From Mansonella perstans (Eukaryota > Nematoda > Chromadorea > Rhabditida > Onchocercidae), in contig JBAMDO010000235.1 in assembly GCA_037074765.1 (NCBI GenBank), positions 26,757-90,756 of the forward strand: a DNA stretch of 64,000 nucleotides. Direction: 5' to 3'. Made by a program: the position numbers and the translations under genes. Below, one piece after another: positions 1 through 10,207 of the stretch. Positions within the stretch are counted from its first letter, which is position 1; each line of letters starts with the position of its first letter. The notes under the pieces are model-generated. The model did not search any database. It was not told the DNA's origin and saw nothing but the letters and a program-made list of their open reading frames with translations.

Positions 1-586
1 ATACTGATAAAAAAATGGAATGAATTAAAGATAAATGTTTGGTTTGGAAGTAATTTTGTAGTACATATCAATGATATTTATTTATACATATTGTGAATAG
101 ATCGTGAAGGAGGAATCTTAAGCTTCAGAGATTTTGCTCTCTCATAATTCTCAGTGATACTGTACTGTACATTTTTTTGTTATGGTTGCTTTGTTTTTTT
201 TGGGACATAACACAGCTCAATGGCGGGAAATGTGAGACATGAGAAGAGTTTAATTGTTTGGGAAGAATGATTGATACTTTAGGATGATTGGAAATAATGT
301 CAATAGAATATAACGATATCTATCAATAGATTCCGATAGAATCAGATTCTATCAACAGATTCCGATAGAATCAGATTCTATCATTACTTCTGATTCTAAC
401 GGAATCTTTATTTTGTATTTCTAACGATTCATTTTGTTTCTTTAACAGCAATTTGTGGCGAAATATTGTGATAGCAAAAATAACGAAAAAAATGTTCACT
501 TTTAAGCAATGGTGTGTTTTTACTGATGAATAATTTCAGTTCATTTTGATTTGTGACCAGTTACAATCACTACTCTAACAAACACA
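1..586. other. 5' flank of the histone H1 gene
   Basis: No coding exon is seen here. The stretch is AT-rich with poly-T runs and contains a short direct repeat at 321-378. It should hold the promoter and 5' untranslated region of the H1 gene that starts at 587, but I see no clear TATA box or trans-splice acceptor that I would defend. Confidence 0.5.
321..378. repeat. 29-bp direct repeat, two copies
   Basis: The segment 321-349 is repeated at 350-378 with one base difference (TATCAATAGATT against TATCAACAGATT). Each copy contains the small dyad GATAGAATCAGATTCTATC, so the two copies can each fold into a hairpin. It lies about 210 bp upstream of the H1 start codon. A regulatory role is possible but not shown. 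Confidence 0.7.
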
Positions 587-1883
587 ATGCCAGCCACTGA
601 GGAAACTGCTGCTATTCCAAGCGCCGCAATGGGTGATAATTTAAATAATATGATTGTATCACCGAACAATATTATACCAATAACTTCACCAGTTGGTAAG
701 AAGAGAAACAATATGGTAGTAAGGATGAATGCTCATGTACCAACAACAAAATCGTTGAAATCACAAGTGAAATCACAACACGCTCATCCACCCTATGGTA
801 ATATGATTAAAGCAGCATTATTGGCTACACAGGATAAAAAAGGTTCAAGTCGTGCAGCAATCCTGAAATATATCATGCAAAATTTTGCAGTAGGTGAAAA
901 TCCAACTATGGTGAGTTTTTGAATTTTTTTTTTTTTTGGATAATTTCATTCTAACACATCAATTTTAATCCGATGAATGTATTGATCGAAATTGGTCAGA
1001 CAGCAGCAGCAGTGTTAACACATACGGCATGGAGCATTGAGATAGATGTATGCGTTAGAAATGATACAGTTCAAATTTACTAAAGATTCAAATTATTGTG
1101 GATTCCGATGGGAATTATTTATATATTTTAAAACATTGAAAATTTCTGATCTAGATATTTAAAGGCGATAGCAAAGACCCAGGAGGTGCAAAAAAAAAAA
1201 AAAAAAGGTTTTGTTAGTTGCACTTGATTTATCATCATTTGATATTTGCAAATTTTTTAAATATTTTTTATCATTTCATTCATACAATCACAGTTTTTTT
1301 TTTTTTTTTTTATTTTTTAAATCACATAAATATATAATAAATAGGTTTTGAACATTTAGGTTAATGCACATCTTAGAATGGGATTGAAACGCGGCGTTGC
1401 ATCAGGTGTATTGAAACAAATGAAAGGCACTGGAGCTTCTGGATCATTTCGTTTAGTTGATGCAAAATCAAAATCGGAATCACCTAAAAAAGTTAAGAAG
1501 TCAACAGCTGCAAAATCTGTTACAGCTGGTGGTGTAAAAATACTATCATCAAAAAAATCCATGAAAACAAAATCTAGCGTGAAAAAGGTTATTCATTATT
1601 GAACTAACTAATTTTTGCATATGTTATACCATTCGTTATTTGTGATGTGCTATTAATCATCATCTATTAAAATTTTATTTTCCTATAATTTAAGGTAGTT
1701 ACATCGAAGGCTTCGAAACCAAAAGCTACACCGAAAAAGGCAAGAGCTGTTTCTACGGGAGGAGCTCAAAAAAGCAAGAAGGCTGCTAGCAGAACCAAAA
1801 AGCCAAAAGCTTCGACAGTTAAGTCGAAAACGGCGAAGAAATCACCAGTAACACATGCAAGAAACAAGAAAGTTGCGGTTTAA
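587..1883 (+). CDS. Linker histone H1
   Basis: Three exons are read: 587-910, 1360-1587 and 1695-1883, all joined in phase 0, giving a protein of about 246 residues. The winged-helix globular (H15) domain covers roughly residues 62-145. It begins after HAHPPYGNMIKAAL, passes through GSSRAAILKYIMQNF, crosses the first intron at PTM/VNAHL, and ends in the GASGSFRL strand typical of H1. The C-terminal tail is lysine-rich with SPKK and TPKK motifs and stops at KKVAV. The N-terminal tail of about 60 residues is poor in lysine, unlike most vertebrate H1 proteins. H1 binds linker DNA at the nucleosome entry and exit. The presence of introns suggests a replication-independent, polyadenylated type. 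The start at 587 is the first ATG in the open frame. Confidence 0.9.
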
Positions 1884-1997
1884 GAGCAGTGTTTACCTCA
1901 TACTCGATCTCATTTGATTTTTTAATTAACAAATGCGTGTGGCATAAGCTTTATTTTAAAAAGCTGCAGAATTCTTTTGGAGAATGTATTGTTATCG

Positions 1998-2079
1998 AGC
2001 TCTTTTATAGACTGTAGGACTCTTCCTACAGTCAATAAAAGAGCTTATAAAGATACGGTTTATCTTTATAAGCTCTTTT
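1998..2079. repeat. Two overlapping near-perfect palindromes downstream of H1
   Basis: A 22-bp stem with one mismatch is formed by 1998-2019 and 2024-2045, with loop CTCT. A second, perfect 19-bp stem is formed by 2037-2055 and 2061-2079. The two share the block AAAAGAGCT, so only one can form at a time. An AATAAA hexamer (2034-2039) lies inside the shared region and could be the H1 polyadenylation signal. It does not match the classical short histone stem-loop. Confidence 0.85.
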
Positions 2080-2377
2080 TTGGAGCTTATAAAGGTACGA
2101 TCCAATTATTCATGGATTAATAATTTATTAAAAATTACAATCGTAACGTGTCCTAGTTATGTCCACATATAAAATCTTGAGGGTATCGTTATAAAGGTAC
2201 GGTTGTAGATGCCAAATTTCGTGTAGTTTTAGCGCTTTTTGTACAATAACCGAAGAATACCTTTAAGAAGCCCTAATCGTATGAGGCGCTGAAGTTCATT
2301 AATCTGATGATTGCTGAATTTAGAGATCATTGATTTAGAATCAAGAATGGCGGAACGGAGTTCTATTTATTTGATGG

Positions 2378-2410
<33 letters not shown>

Positions 2411-4502
2411 CGCTTCTTTTCTTTTTTTATTAGATATTACTAATACATTAGCTGCACCAGTCCATTTTACTCTCGAACCTGCTTTGATTGTCAACGTTAA
2501 GAACACCTCTATGCAATCACATCATTCGTCAGCTGTATTGGTCATCGGAAGCTTATACAAATACATAATAACATGCAAATTTTGTTTCGTTGTTCACTTT
2601 CAAACAATTCTGCAATTTATAATTTACAAATTGGATACGAAAGATGTAAAATTCAAATTCAAGCAGTTGTTGATTTCCAAGTAAAGCTTGCTGACAAAAT
2701 CACAACAATGGTTTTAGTGCTAATAATAGTTCCATATCAGTGTAGACAATGAAGGCATTAAAATAGGAAGGCAAACAAAGTAATAATAACAATAAAGCAC
2801 TGGACAAAACCAATAAATAAATAAATAATCTTTGCATGAAATTGATTGCACTAACTAAGCAGTAATAAGAAAAACGAATAGCTACTACCACAACGATAAA
2901 ATGTTAACGATTTTTCCTGGTTATAATCGATAGTTTTATTTCAAGTTGTTTCTCCTGATTTGAAATATCCATGTAGGAAGGAAGGAATTGCTAATTCTTA
3001 CCAAAAGAATGCTCCAAACATTTCGTTTCTAAAAAAAAAAAAAAAAAAAGAAAAAAAAGATGTAATTAAGCTGAAAAATGTCTTTTGAAAAGCACACACA
3101 TAGAACGCATTAAATGTTAAATATTTTAAGCATGCAATGAGATTTTGAAAGTGTAAAAAAATGCAAAAGTTAAAATGATTATCATTCCACAAAACATATA
3201 ATATAACAGATAAAAAAAAAAAAAAGTTTCGCACAAATTAGACGAACAAAACAAACAGGCATATATATCTATCTAATAAATGTAAGAAATTTTTCGAAAA
3301 TACATTAGTTCAAATTGATTATAAAAATGGACACACAAAACAGGCATTTATTAATAAAATTTTTTTTTTTCAACCGAATAGTTCGTTTTTCTTCCAATAA
3401 CTTGCGCAAATTAGAGCTGTATTTGATTTCCACAAATCTTTTAGTCATTTCGATGAACATTGCATTACATATTTTTTTTTTTTGTTCATTAGTGAGTTAA
3501 ATTTCTTACGGCTTTCCCATATATTTTGATCATTAGAACACTTGCAAATTTGTTTTTAATTAAAATTAGTTAGAATAAAAGCGCAAAATACGGGTAAAAA
3601 AATATGGAAGATCATTTAGCAAAGAGGATGAGAAGATAATTTACTTATAAATAAAGAAATCGTAGCGAAATGTGGCAGAATGAAGTAAGAAGACAAATAA
3701 GAAAAGTACAGTTAAGTTCAAAATGAATGATGGTTGGAAAATTAAAAATTGAATTTGACGAAATTGAATTTCCATAATAGAAATTACATTCATGATTTAC
3801 TTCGCATTATTATTCATGCATATAAATAGAAAATTTGCGCATCACAATTTGATAATTTACAATAGCAAATACGTCAACAGCCATAATATCACTAAATCCG
3901 CCATTTGCTCGTTATTTTCTGTCCAGTATTTTCATCACAACAGAACAGTTAATATATCAGAGTTCTAGTTGAAGTTAACAGTTAACACAATATTGCTAGC
4001 TTACTTGAATGCTTCCAGTAAAATGTATTAATTTATTTACTTAAAAAAATAAAATTAGTTTTTCTTTTATCTAAATGTAACATAATTTAACTGAATAAAA
4101 CTTAACTAAAGACGTAAAGTACAATATAAGCATTGCTAGTACACAGAATATTCATTCTTGAATATTCTGTGTAGCAGAAGCGTCAAAGCTGAGAAACAAA
4201 TATTCGTTCGAAAAAATTCCGACATATTTAGACAAAAATTCACAAACATAGTAATGAATGTGAAATATTACGAAAAGCATGCTATTATTTGAAAAAAAAT
4301 GTAATCATTTATGAGTTGCAAACTGAAAAATTCCCACTCATTTTTGTAGATTAATTTTGTGAGTATTAATTACTGAGATGAGGATTATATGATAAGATCT
4401 CATGCAAATGATCAGAAATTATGTTTTTGATGAAAAATCAAGCTGAATTCAAATCTCACGCCAAGTGTTACATTAAACGTAGAAAAATGAGCAAAAATTC
4501 AA
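2080..4502. other. Gene-poor intergenic stretch between H1 and UNC-69
   Basis: Reading both strands I find only short AT-biased frames without convincing splice-linked partners. It contains homopolymer T runs (for example 2381-2408), poly-A near 3031-3049, and copies of the short word TTATAAAGGTACGG (near 2086 and 2189). It includes the 3' flank of the minus-strand UNC-69 gene. Confidence 0.6.
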
Positions 4503-5277
4503 TTACTTGGTTTGTGGTGCTTTTGGCTGAGCAGGTTGAAAAACAGCACTTGATGCCATTAGATTCTGGATATACTGCCCAAGCACTTGATTTTCAGATC
4601 GTAATTTTAGGCTCTCTTCCTTGACACTATCAACACGCTGACTCAAATCTGCAAACAAAGGAATAATGAACATATGAAATATTTAATCATGATTTCATAA
4701 AAAGTGAAATTGAATTATTTTTTAATATTCTTTAACCAAAAATAAATTATTTTTTAACTTTATACCTAGAAAACTATTTATTAACAAATTTTTTACACGT
4801 AGGAGCAAAATTCTATGAGTAGAGAAATTCATAGAAACAGTGGAAAAAGAAATGATTTGATAAGTTCGAAATTCAATACCACTTCAAAGGACAAAGTTTT
4901 TTCACTTATTTTAAAGAGTAATTACTAATATTTTATAAAGAATTTTAAAGAGAATTTTAGTAAGGTTAGAAGAGTAAAATAGTTAGAATAATTGAGCAGT
5001 GAAATTACCATCCAGAGTATTTTGAAGTTCCAGAACTTGAGATATTAGTCGTGCTTTTTCTTCTTGGTCATCAAATTCTTCTTTTGGTAGCGGTTGTGCT
5101 GGACGAGGAGTTCGACCTCCTGTATCTATTGAACTTCCTTGAGACTCTAAAATCATTTAAAGATTTCAATTTTTAAGTGAAGTAAAAAATTTTCCAAAAA
5201 AATCTTCTAACTTCATATTGAAATTTACCATCATCTACAAGCGGGAAATCGTCTGTTTCGTCGATCTCTCCGGACAT
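4503..5277 (-). CDS. unc-69: UNC-69 / SCOC short coiled-coil protein
   Basis: Three exons on the minus strand, 5277-5229, 5146-5009 and 4648-4503, give 110 residues. The family hallmark is very clear: [20 protein letters not shown] continues across the last intron as [20 protein letters not shown] and then LGQYIQNLM, a parallel coiled coil. The N-terminus is short and acidic ([16 protein letters not shown]). SCOC binds the Golgi GTPase ARL1, and its C. elegans orthologue UNC-69 works with UNC-76 in axonal vesicle transport and axon growth (family knowledge). The start codon lies five bases after a TTTCAG acceptor (AG at 5282-5283), which is a likely spliced-leader site or the end of a 5' UTR intron. 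All splice phases close correctly. Confidence 0.95.
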
Positions 5278-6109
5278 CAACCTGAAAGAACTCTTAATTA
5301 AAATAACCTAGATTTGATTAAAAGAAAAACATCTTTCGTTATTATATCGTTATTATACAAAACAAATCGTTTGCCAATTTTAATTTCAGAACAAATATAT
5401 CTGTTTATAATTAGGAAAGTTATTTTTGGACAAGTAGCACTATCTTTTAAGCTCCTAATTATTCAAAAATTTTCCAGTTCTCATTAAAAAAATGAAAAAA
5501 AAAATACGAATTTTTTTTTGACAAAAAATTAACTTTTATTCGCATTGAAAACTTTCAAAATTTCGTATTTACATTGTTTTGTTGTAAATTCAATGATTTT
5601 AATGAAATGTATCTGAACAGAAAATCATTCAACAGTAAAATGATAAGATTCAGACAGCAACAACCAGAAAGAAGAGTGAGAGAAATCGATGGCTAAGAAT
5701 AAAGCGATGGATGATGATATTGGCTTAGGACAAAACGAGAAGTCTGCTGAAACTCTCTCAATCGATTTTGTAAATAGCCTTTAAAATAAAAATTTTTAAA
5801 TTCAATAAGTTATTCATTTTTGAATTCTAAAATTCACAACGATTATCCCGGAAAATTTCAATACTAGTTTCTGCATCCTTTATGCCTAACATAAATAAAC
5901 TATCCTAACACATATGTCATGCGTCATTAAGTCACGTATAAGTCACGTATGAACAGTCTTAATGAAGAAAATAAGGGAAGTATAAGTAAACGCATCGTCT
6001 ATTTCAATAAACAATATTAATCAACAATTTTCATAATGATTACATAATGATTAGTGAATATTGAAAATTCCGTTTACTATCGGATTCTATTTTTAAATTC
6101 TGTTTATTA

Positions 6110-6215
6110 CTGATTCACATAATGATTAGTTATTCACGTAATAATTGATGATTCACGTAATGGTTAATGATCCACGTAATGATTAGTGATTCACGTAATG
6201 ATTAGTGATTCACAG
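6110..6215. repeat. Degenerate ~20-bp tandem repeat (ATTCACGTAATGATTAGTG)
   Basis: About five imperfect copies of a unit reading GATTCACGTAATGATTAGT follow one another. Later copies are nearly identical and earlier ones are diverged. Confidence 0.75.
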
Positions 6216-6376
6216 ATTATGTTAACAAATACATTGCATATATTTATAAATTCAATCTAACAATACATAAAAATACTGGGATACTGGGATGCGCTTTCTT
6301 ATAGGTGTGCCAATTTTGAAAAATTAGCAAAATGAACAGAGAGAGATAGAGAGAGAGAAAATAGTCAAGAAGTGCT

Positions 6377-6515
6377 TTGAGAGGCTACCGCCCGCCCTCT
6401 GAGAGGCTATCAACCCGCCCTCTGAGAGCTATCCACCCAACGCCACTCTGAGAGGCTATCTTCCCGCCCTCTGAGAGGCTATCCACCCGCACTCTGAGAG
6501 GCTATCCTCCCGCAG
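6377..6515. repeat. GC-rich ~24-bp tandem repeat
   Basis: Six imperfect copies of a unit like CTCTGAGAGGCTATCCACCC form a GC-rich island in otherwise AT-rich DNA. The unit includes the dyad CTCTGAGAG. No reading frame is conserved across the copies, because unit length varies. Confidence 0.85.
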
Positions 6516-6721
6516 TATCTCTGCTTCCCTTCCTGTTGCATTACCCATCCATTCGCTCTGCCTAACAGTAAAAGAAATTAAAACTCATTTGGCCGAGCCG
6601 TTTTGGTATGAAAGTGCAGTGTCACGGTATACTATAGGTGGGCAGTCTGAGATATTGCGGGGGGATTGATATAAGCACCGCAATTACGTATGATTCTGTG
6701 TTATTTTTCATAAATCGGCAT

Positions 6722-6913
6722 GTTATATTCAAATAATTAGAATATTGCTTTTTATGATCCTTTCACGTTTAATCTCACGTTACACGTTATATTCAAATAA
6801 TTAGAATATTGCTGTCTATGATCCTTTCACGTTTAATCTCACGTTATACGTTATATTCAAATAATTAGAATATTGCTGTCTATGATCCTTTCACGTTTAG
6901 TCTCACGTTATAC
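6722..6913. repeat. 64-bp tandem repeat, three copies
   Basis: Copies begin at 6722, 6786 and 6850, each starting GTTATATTCAAATAATTAG and ending near CACGTTTAATCTCACG. They are nearly identical and end about 150 bp before the OST4 start codon, so the array sits in the likely promoter or outron of that gene. Confidence 0.92.
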
Positions 6914-7060
6914 GTCTAATGTTACACCGTGTCTTTCTGTATTACAATGCTATCTTCATGTATTTTTTTCCCCGTTTTATTTCATACATACACAGAACTT
7001 TAAATAATTTTCAGATTTTTCCCACTGATTTAAATTCTTGGATAATTTCAGATATTAACA

Positions 7061-7171
7061 ATGATTACAGATATGCAATTAGGCATTGTAGCAAATGCCT
7101 TAGGCATTGCTATGCTTTTGCTAGTTGTCTTCTTTCATTATGTCACAACCAGTCAAAATCAAAAGAAATAA
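7061..7171 (+). CDS. OST4: OST4, oligosaccharyltransferase small subunit
   Basis: A single short frame of 36 codons reads MITDMQLGIVANALGIAM, then a hydrophobic stretch LLLVVFFHYV and a polar end TTSQNQKK. This matches the OST4 family pattern (MITD-QL---N-LG---F-LVV--HY) and its usual length of about 36-40 residues. OST4 is a one-span ER membrane subunit of oligosaccharyltransferase that stabilises contacts of the catalytic STT3 subunit during N-glycosylation. The start follows a TTTCAG acceptor (AG at 7050-7051) by nine bases, consistent with spliced-leader addition. Being this short, it escapes ordinary length-filtered gene finding. Confidence 0.93.
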   Translation: MITDMQLGIVANALGIAMLLLVVFFHYVTTSQNQKK

Positions 7172-7991
7172 TTCAGGTTTCAATTATATTCATTTCAATT
7201 GGTCATCAGTATTACTTTAATATTATCATTATCTTAATTATCATATTTCAATGCTTAATTACAAATTTGGAATGAAAATTGCATAATCTAAGGTACTAGT
7301 TCTATTTTTAAGTAATATTTACTCATACTTTTTGTGTTTGCAACTAAATTATATTCATTTTATTTCAGATTATTCAAAGCGCTAAAATATTTTGCTTTAT
7401 TTTATTTCTACATTTTGATGATATATTTATGGAAATATATCAAGTGAATTCTTCCGACAAACAGCTTAGCCAGTGCTATTACATTTGTGATATATTCGCG
7501 AAGCAACTGTAACATTGATATATTAATTGTATTCCTTATCTATGCCTTCCTGTAACCTGGAATCCATAACCTGAAAATAACATTTAAAATCTTCATGAAT
7601 TATGATTAAAAACATTAGAATTAAGTAACGAAAGTAAACAGATATGCTATACTGTTGTTTAACTCAAATATTGAAGAAGCATGATTGCAATGAAATATAT
7701 ATGTGTTATTCGTTTTTGTCTTCATCATGCTTTACTTAAACATTACTATGCATTCCACTGTAAATTATTTGATTAAATATGAATGATAAAAATAAATTAG
7801 CAGCAATTGTTTATTTAATATCTTTGATATGCTGGTTGAGTTTAACATTTATTTTTTTTTTCTGAAAAGATTTTATTGTTTTAAAAATTCCATAATTGGA
7901 ATTTAAGTTAATTCATTAGCAAAGTTACCTTTTATAGTCACAGTTGATTTAAATCATTTTCTCAGTTTTACTTTTTGCAAGCATATTCTAA
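7172..7991. other. Intergenic stretch between OST4 and UNC-50
   Basis: About 820 bp, AT-rich, with no supported exon. It holds the OST4 3' UTR (AATAAA-like words near 7790) and, at its right end, acceptor-like AG dinucleotides (CTCAG at 7961-7965 and TTTTTGCAAG near 7980) just before the UNC-50 start codon. The spacing is larger than typical for a C. elegans-style operon. Confidence 0.5.
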
Positions 7992-10207
7992 ATGAGCCAT
8001 ACGAATGAGTTTATGCGGATTTCTAATGGCTTATCAGCTACTACAGCTGTTGCACGAAGTATGGCACAAGCTGGTACTTCTTCTTTCACTTTTACATCTT
8101 CTGGAGGTCGAGGATTTCGCACTAGTGGTTATGCATCACCTGATGCGAGATCTATTGCCAGTAACGGGTTAGTTCTATTTATTTGTACTATAGATCAACA
8201 ATGTTTCGAACTTTTGTTTTGTTAATTTAATTGATGTAATTTGATACACATTTTTATTGATGTAATTTGATACACTTCGACTTTTCTTATTTCATTATAG
8301 GAAATAGATAGGTAATTGTGCAGGATCAGCAACATTAGTGGAATCCTTTTTCACAGTGGAATTTACAGGAATTATTCGTATTTGTTTCTACATTGATTTA
8401 ATTATTTGAGCTTAAAGCCTGTATTTTTTTTATATGAACATGTTTTTAGGTCTACGGATCATATAGGATGTTTTACAGCAGTCAGGATGACAGCAGTAGC
8501 AAAACTTAATCGTTATTTTCGAAGACTTATTCGCTTTCGTCAGATGGATTTCGAATTTGCTCTTTGGCAAATGATTTATTTGTTGATCAAGCCTCAGAAA
8601 GTATATCGCAACTTCATGTATCGCAAGCGTTCGTTTCCTGTTTTTCACCTTTATGATAAATGCTAAAGTTATAAAAGTACGGTATAGAAAGTGCTAGTAA
8701 TTTCATCGTTATCTAGAAGGTACTACTTCAGGTTACTTTGGCAAAGTGATCCAAATCTCTAAAAGTCTACAAGGAAGTTAGGTAGAATGGCGTGACTATG
8801 ATTATTCCTGTATTTGCTGAATATCTAGAGGAGAGGAGGCAATTTTATGAATGTCCAAGGGATTTTGTGTGAGATCTCCACTAAAAAATTTGTTTTAGGG
8901 ACAAAGGACCAATGGGCACGCGACGATCCAGCTTTTCTTGTGCTTCTTCTGGCAGCTCTTGCTTTATCAAGTATTTTATTTGCATGGACTATTCAGCTTT
9001 CATTTATTGGCTTCATTGCATTTTTCCTATGGGTCGTTTTCATTGATTGCATTGGTGTCGGGATTCTCATCGCAACTATTTTATGGTAATCTATAATTTT
9101 TTAGTTATAATGTAGTATTCGCTTCACCTCTGAAAGGCGAAGAAAAGATTAGCATCATGAAAGTAAAGAAATGTTTGCATTTGTAAAATTCATTAAATTG
9201 AGAAGTTTTTCGAGAGTAATAAGACTGGAAAATTAGGAAAAAAATCTGAGATAATTATCTCTAATTTTGCCATTTCTAAATCCATTTAATTTGCTCTAAA
9301 AAAATTTTTGTGGGCTTATAAAGGAATTCAGGGCTGGAATTAAGCTATAATAATAGCTTTTAGGCTTGCATCTAATCGTTTCTTGAGGCGAATTGACGAT
9401 CAGGATGTAGAATGGGCTTATTGCTTTGATGTACATCTCAATGCATTTTTTCCGATGCTTATGTTTCTTCATGTTCTTTTACCTCTGACATTTTCACGTA
9501 AGATTGACAATTGACAATATTGACAATTTGACAATAGATTGACAATCACAGTTTCATTTTCATGGAAATAATTCATCAATTTTATAACTATAGGGATTTC
9601 TCTTATTTAATGTAAATTCAGATGTCAAATGGAAATGCTTTTTAGATCTGATAGGTTTCGATGCATTTTTGCCACGACTTTTTGGCAATACGATTTGGTT
9701 CGTGGCTGTAGTTTACTATATATATATCACCTTTTTGGGATATACTGGTATCTTACATGATTTTTTGTTAGTTATGACAGAATTTATATAATTTACGGTT
9801 GATTTCACGAAAGTTCTTTTCACTTTCTCAGAGTTTACAATACGTAGGGATAGTATTGTTTGTTATTTATCTCTTCACTGAAATAGTCGCGTATTTAAAT
9901 GGAAAGTTGTAACATAACATCTTCGAATTTTTAGCTGCTGCATACCAAGATGATTTTAAGGGTTTTTTATCCGAATACTCATTCTTTTAATTACAAGCAA
10001 AAGGAAAATCAGAATTTTAATTCCATTTTCAATTTTCAAATATCACTTTCAGCACTTCCAATACTGAAAAATACGCACATTTTCCTGTATCCGATTTCAT
10101 TTCTCTTTATATTTTATGTGGCGACTGTCACGGGCGGTTGGAATATTTCGCTGACAGCTATGGATTTTTATCACTTAAGAGCTGAAAATAGACAAAGAGG
10201 ACATTGA
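7992..10207 (+). CDS. unc-50: UNC-50 / GMH1 Golgi membrane protein
   Basis: Six exons: 7992-8167, 8450-8628, 8899-9085, 9364-9497, 9646-9747 and 10053-10207, about 310 residues, with every splice phase consistent. The N-terminal ~75 residues are a serine-rich extension. After that the UNC-50 core is unmistakable: RRLIRFRQMDFEFALWQMIY, VYRNFMYRKRTKDQWARDDP, then hydrophobic segments around AFLVLLLAALAL and WVVFIDCIGVGILIATILW, DVEWAYCFDVHLNAF, LFGNTIWFVAVVYYIYITFL and ALPILKNTHIFLYPI. It is a multi-span inner nuclear/Golgi membrane protein, required in C. elegans for trafficking of some nicotinic acetylcholine receptors. Human UNC50 is about 259 residues, so the extra length is the N-terminal extension. 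Confidence 0.97.

Larger units (their letters stand above)
5278..7060. other. Intergenic region between UNC-69 and OST4, rich in tandem repeats
   Basis: No coding exon is supported. The region has three separate repeat blocks, listed individually. It must contain the promoters of UNC-69 (leftward) and OST4 (rightward). ATTTCAG at 7045-7051 is a good candidate trans-splice acceptor for OST4. Confidence 0.6.

Noticed and set aside
2010..2033. Classical histone mRNA 3' stem-loop
   Set aside because: The stem is too long and the CTCT loop and flanks do not match the conserved histone stem-loop. H1 here has introns and a polyadenylation hexamer instead.
2086..2205. Recurring word TTATAAAGGTACGG (also near 8670)
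   Set aside because: Too short and variable to define a repeat family from this window alone.
4421..4624. Plus-strand frame of 67 codons
   Set aside because: It lies antisense over the last exon of UNC-69.
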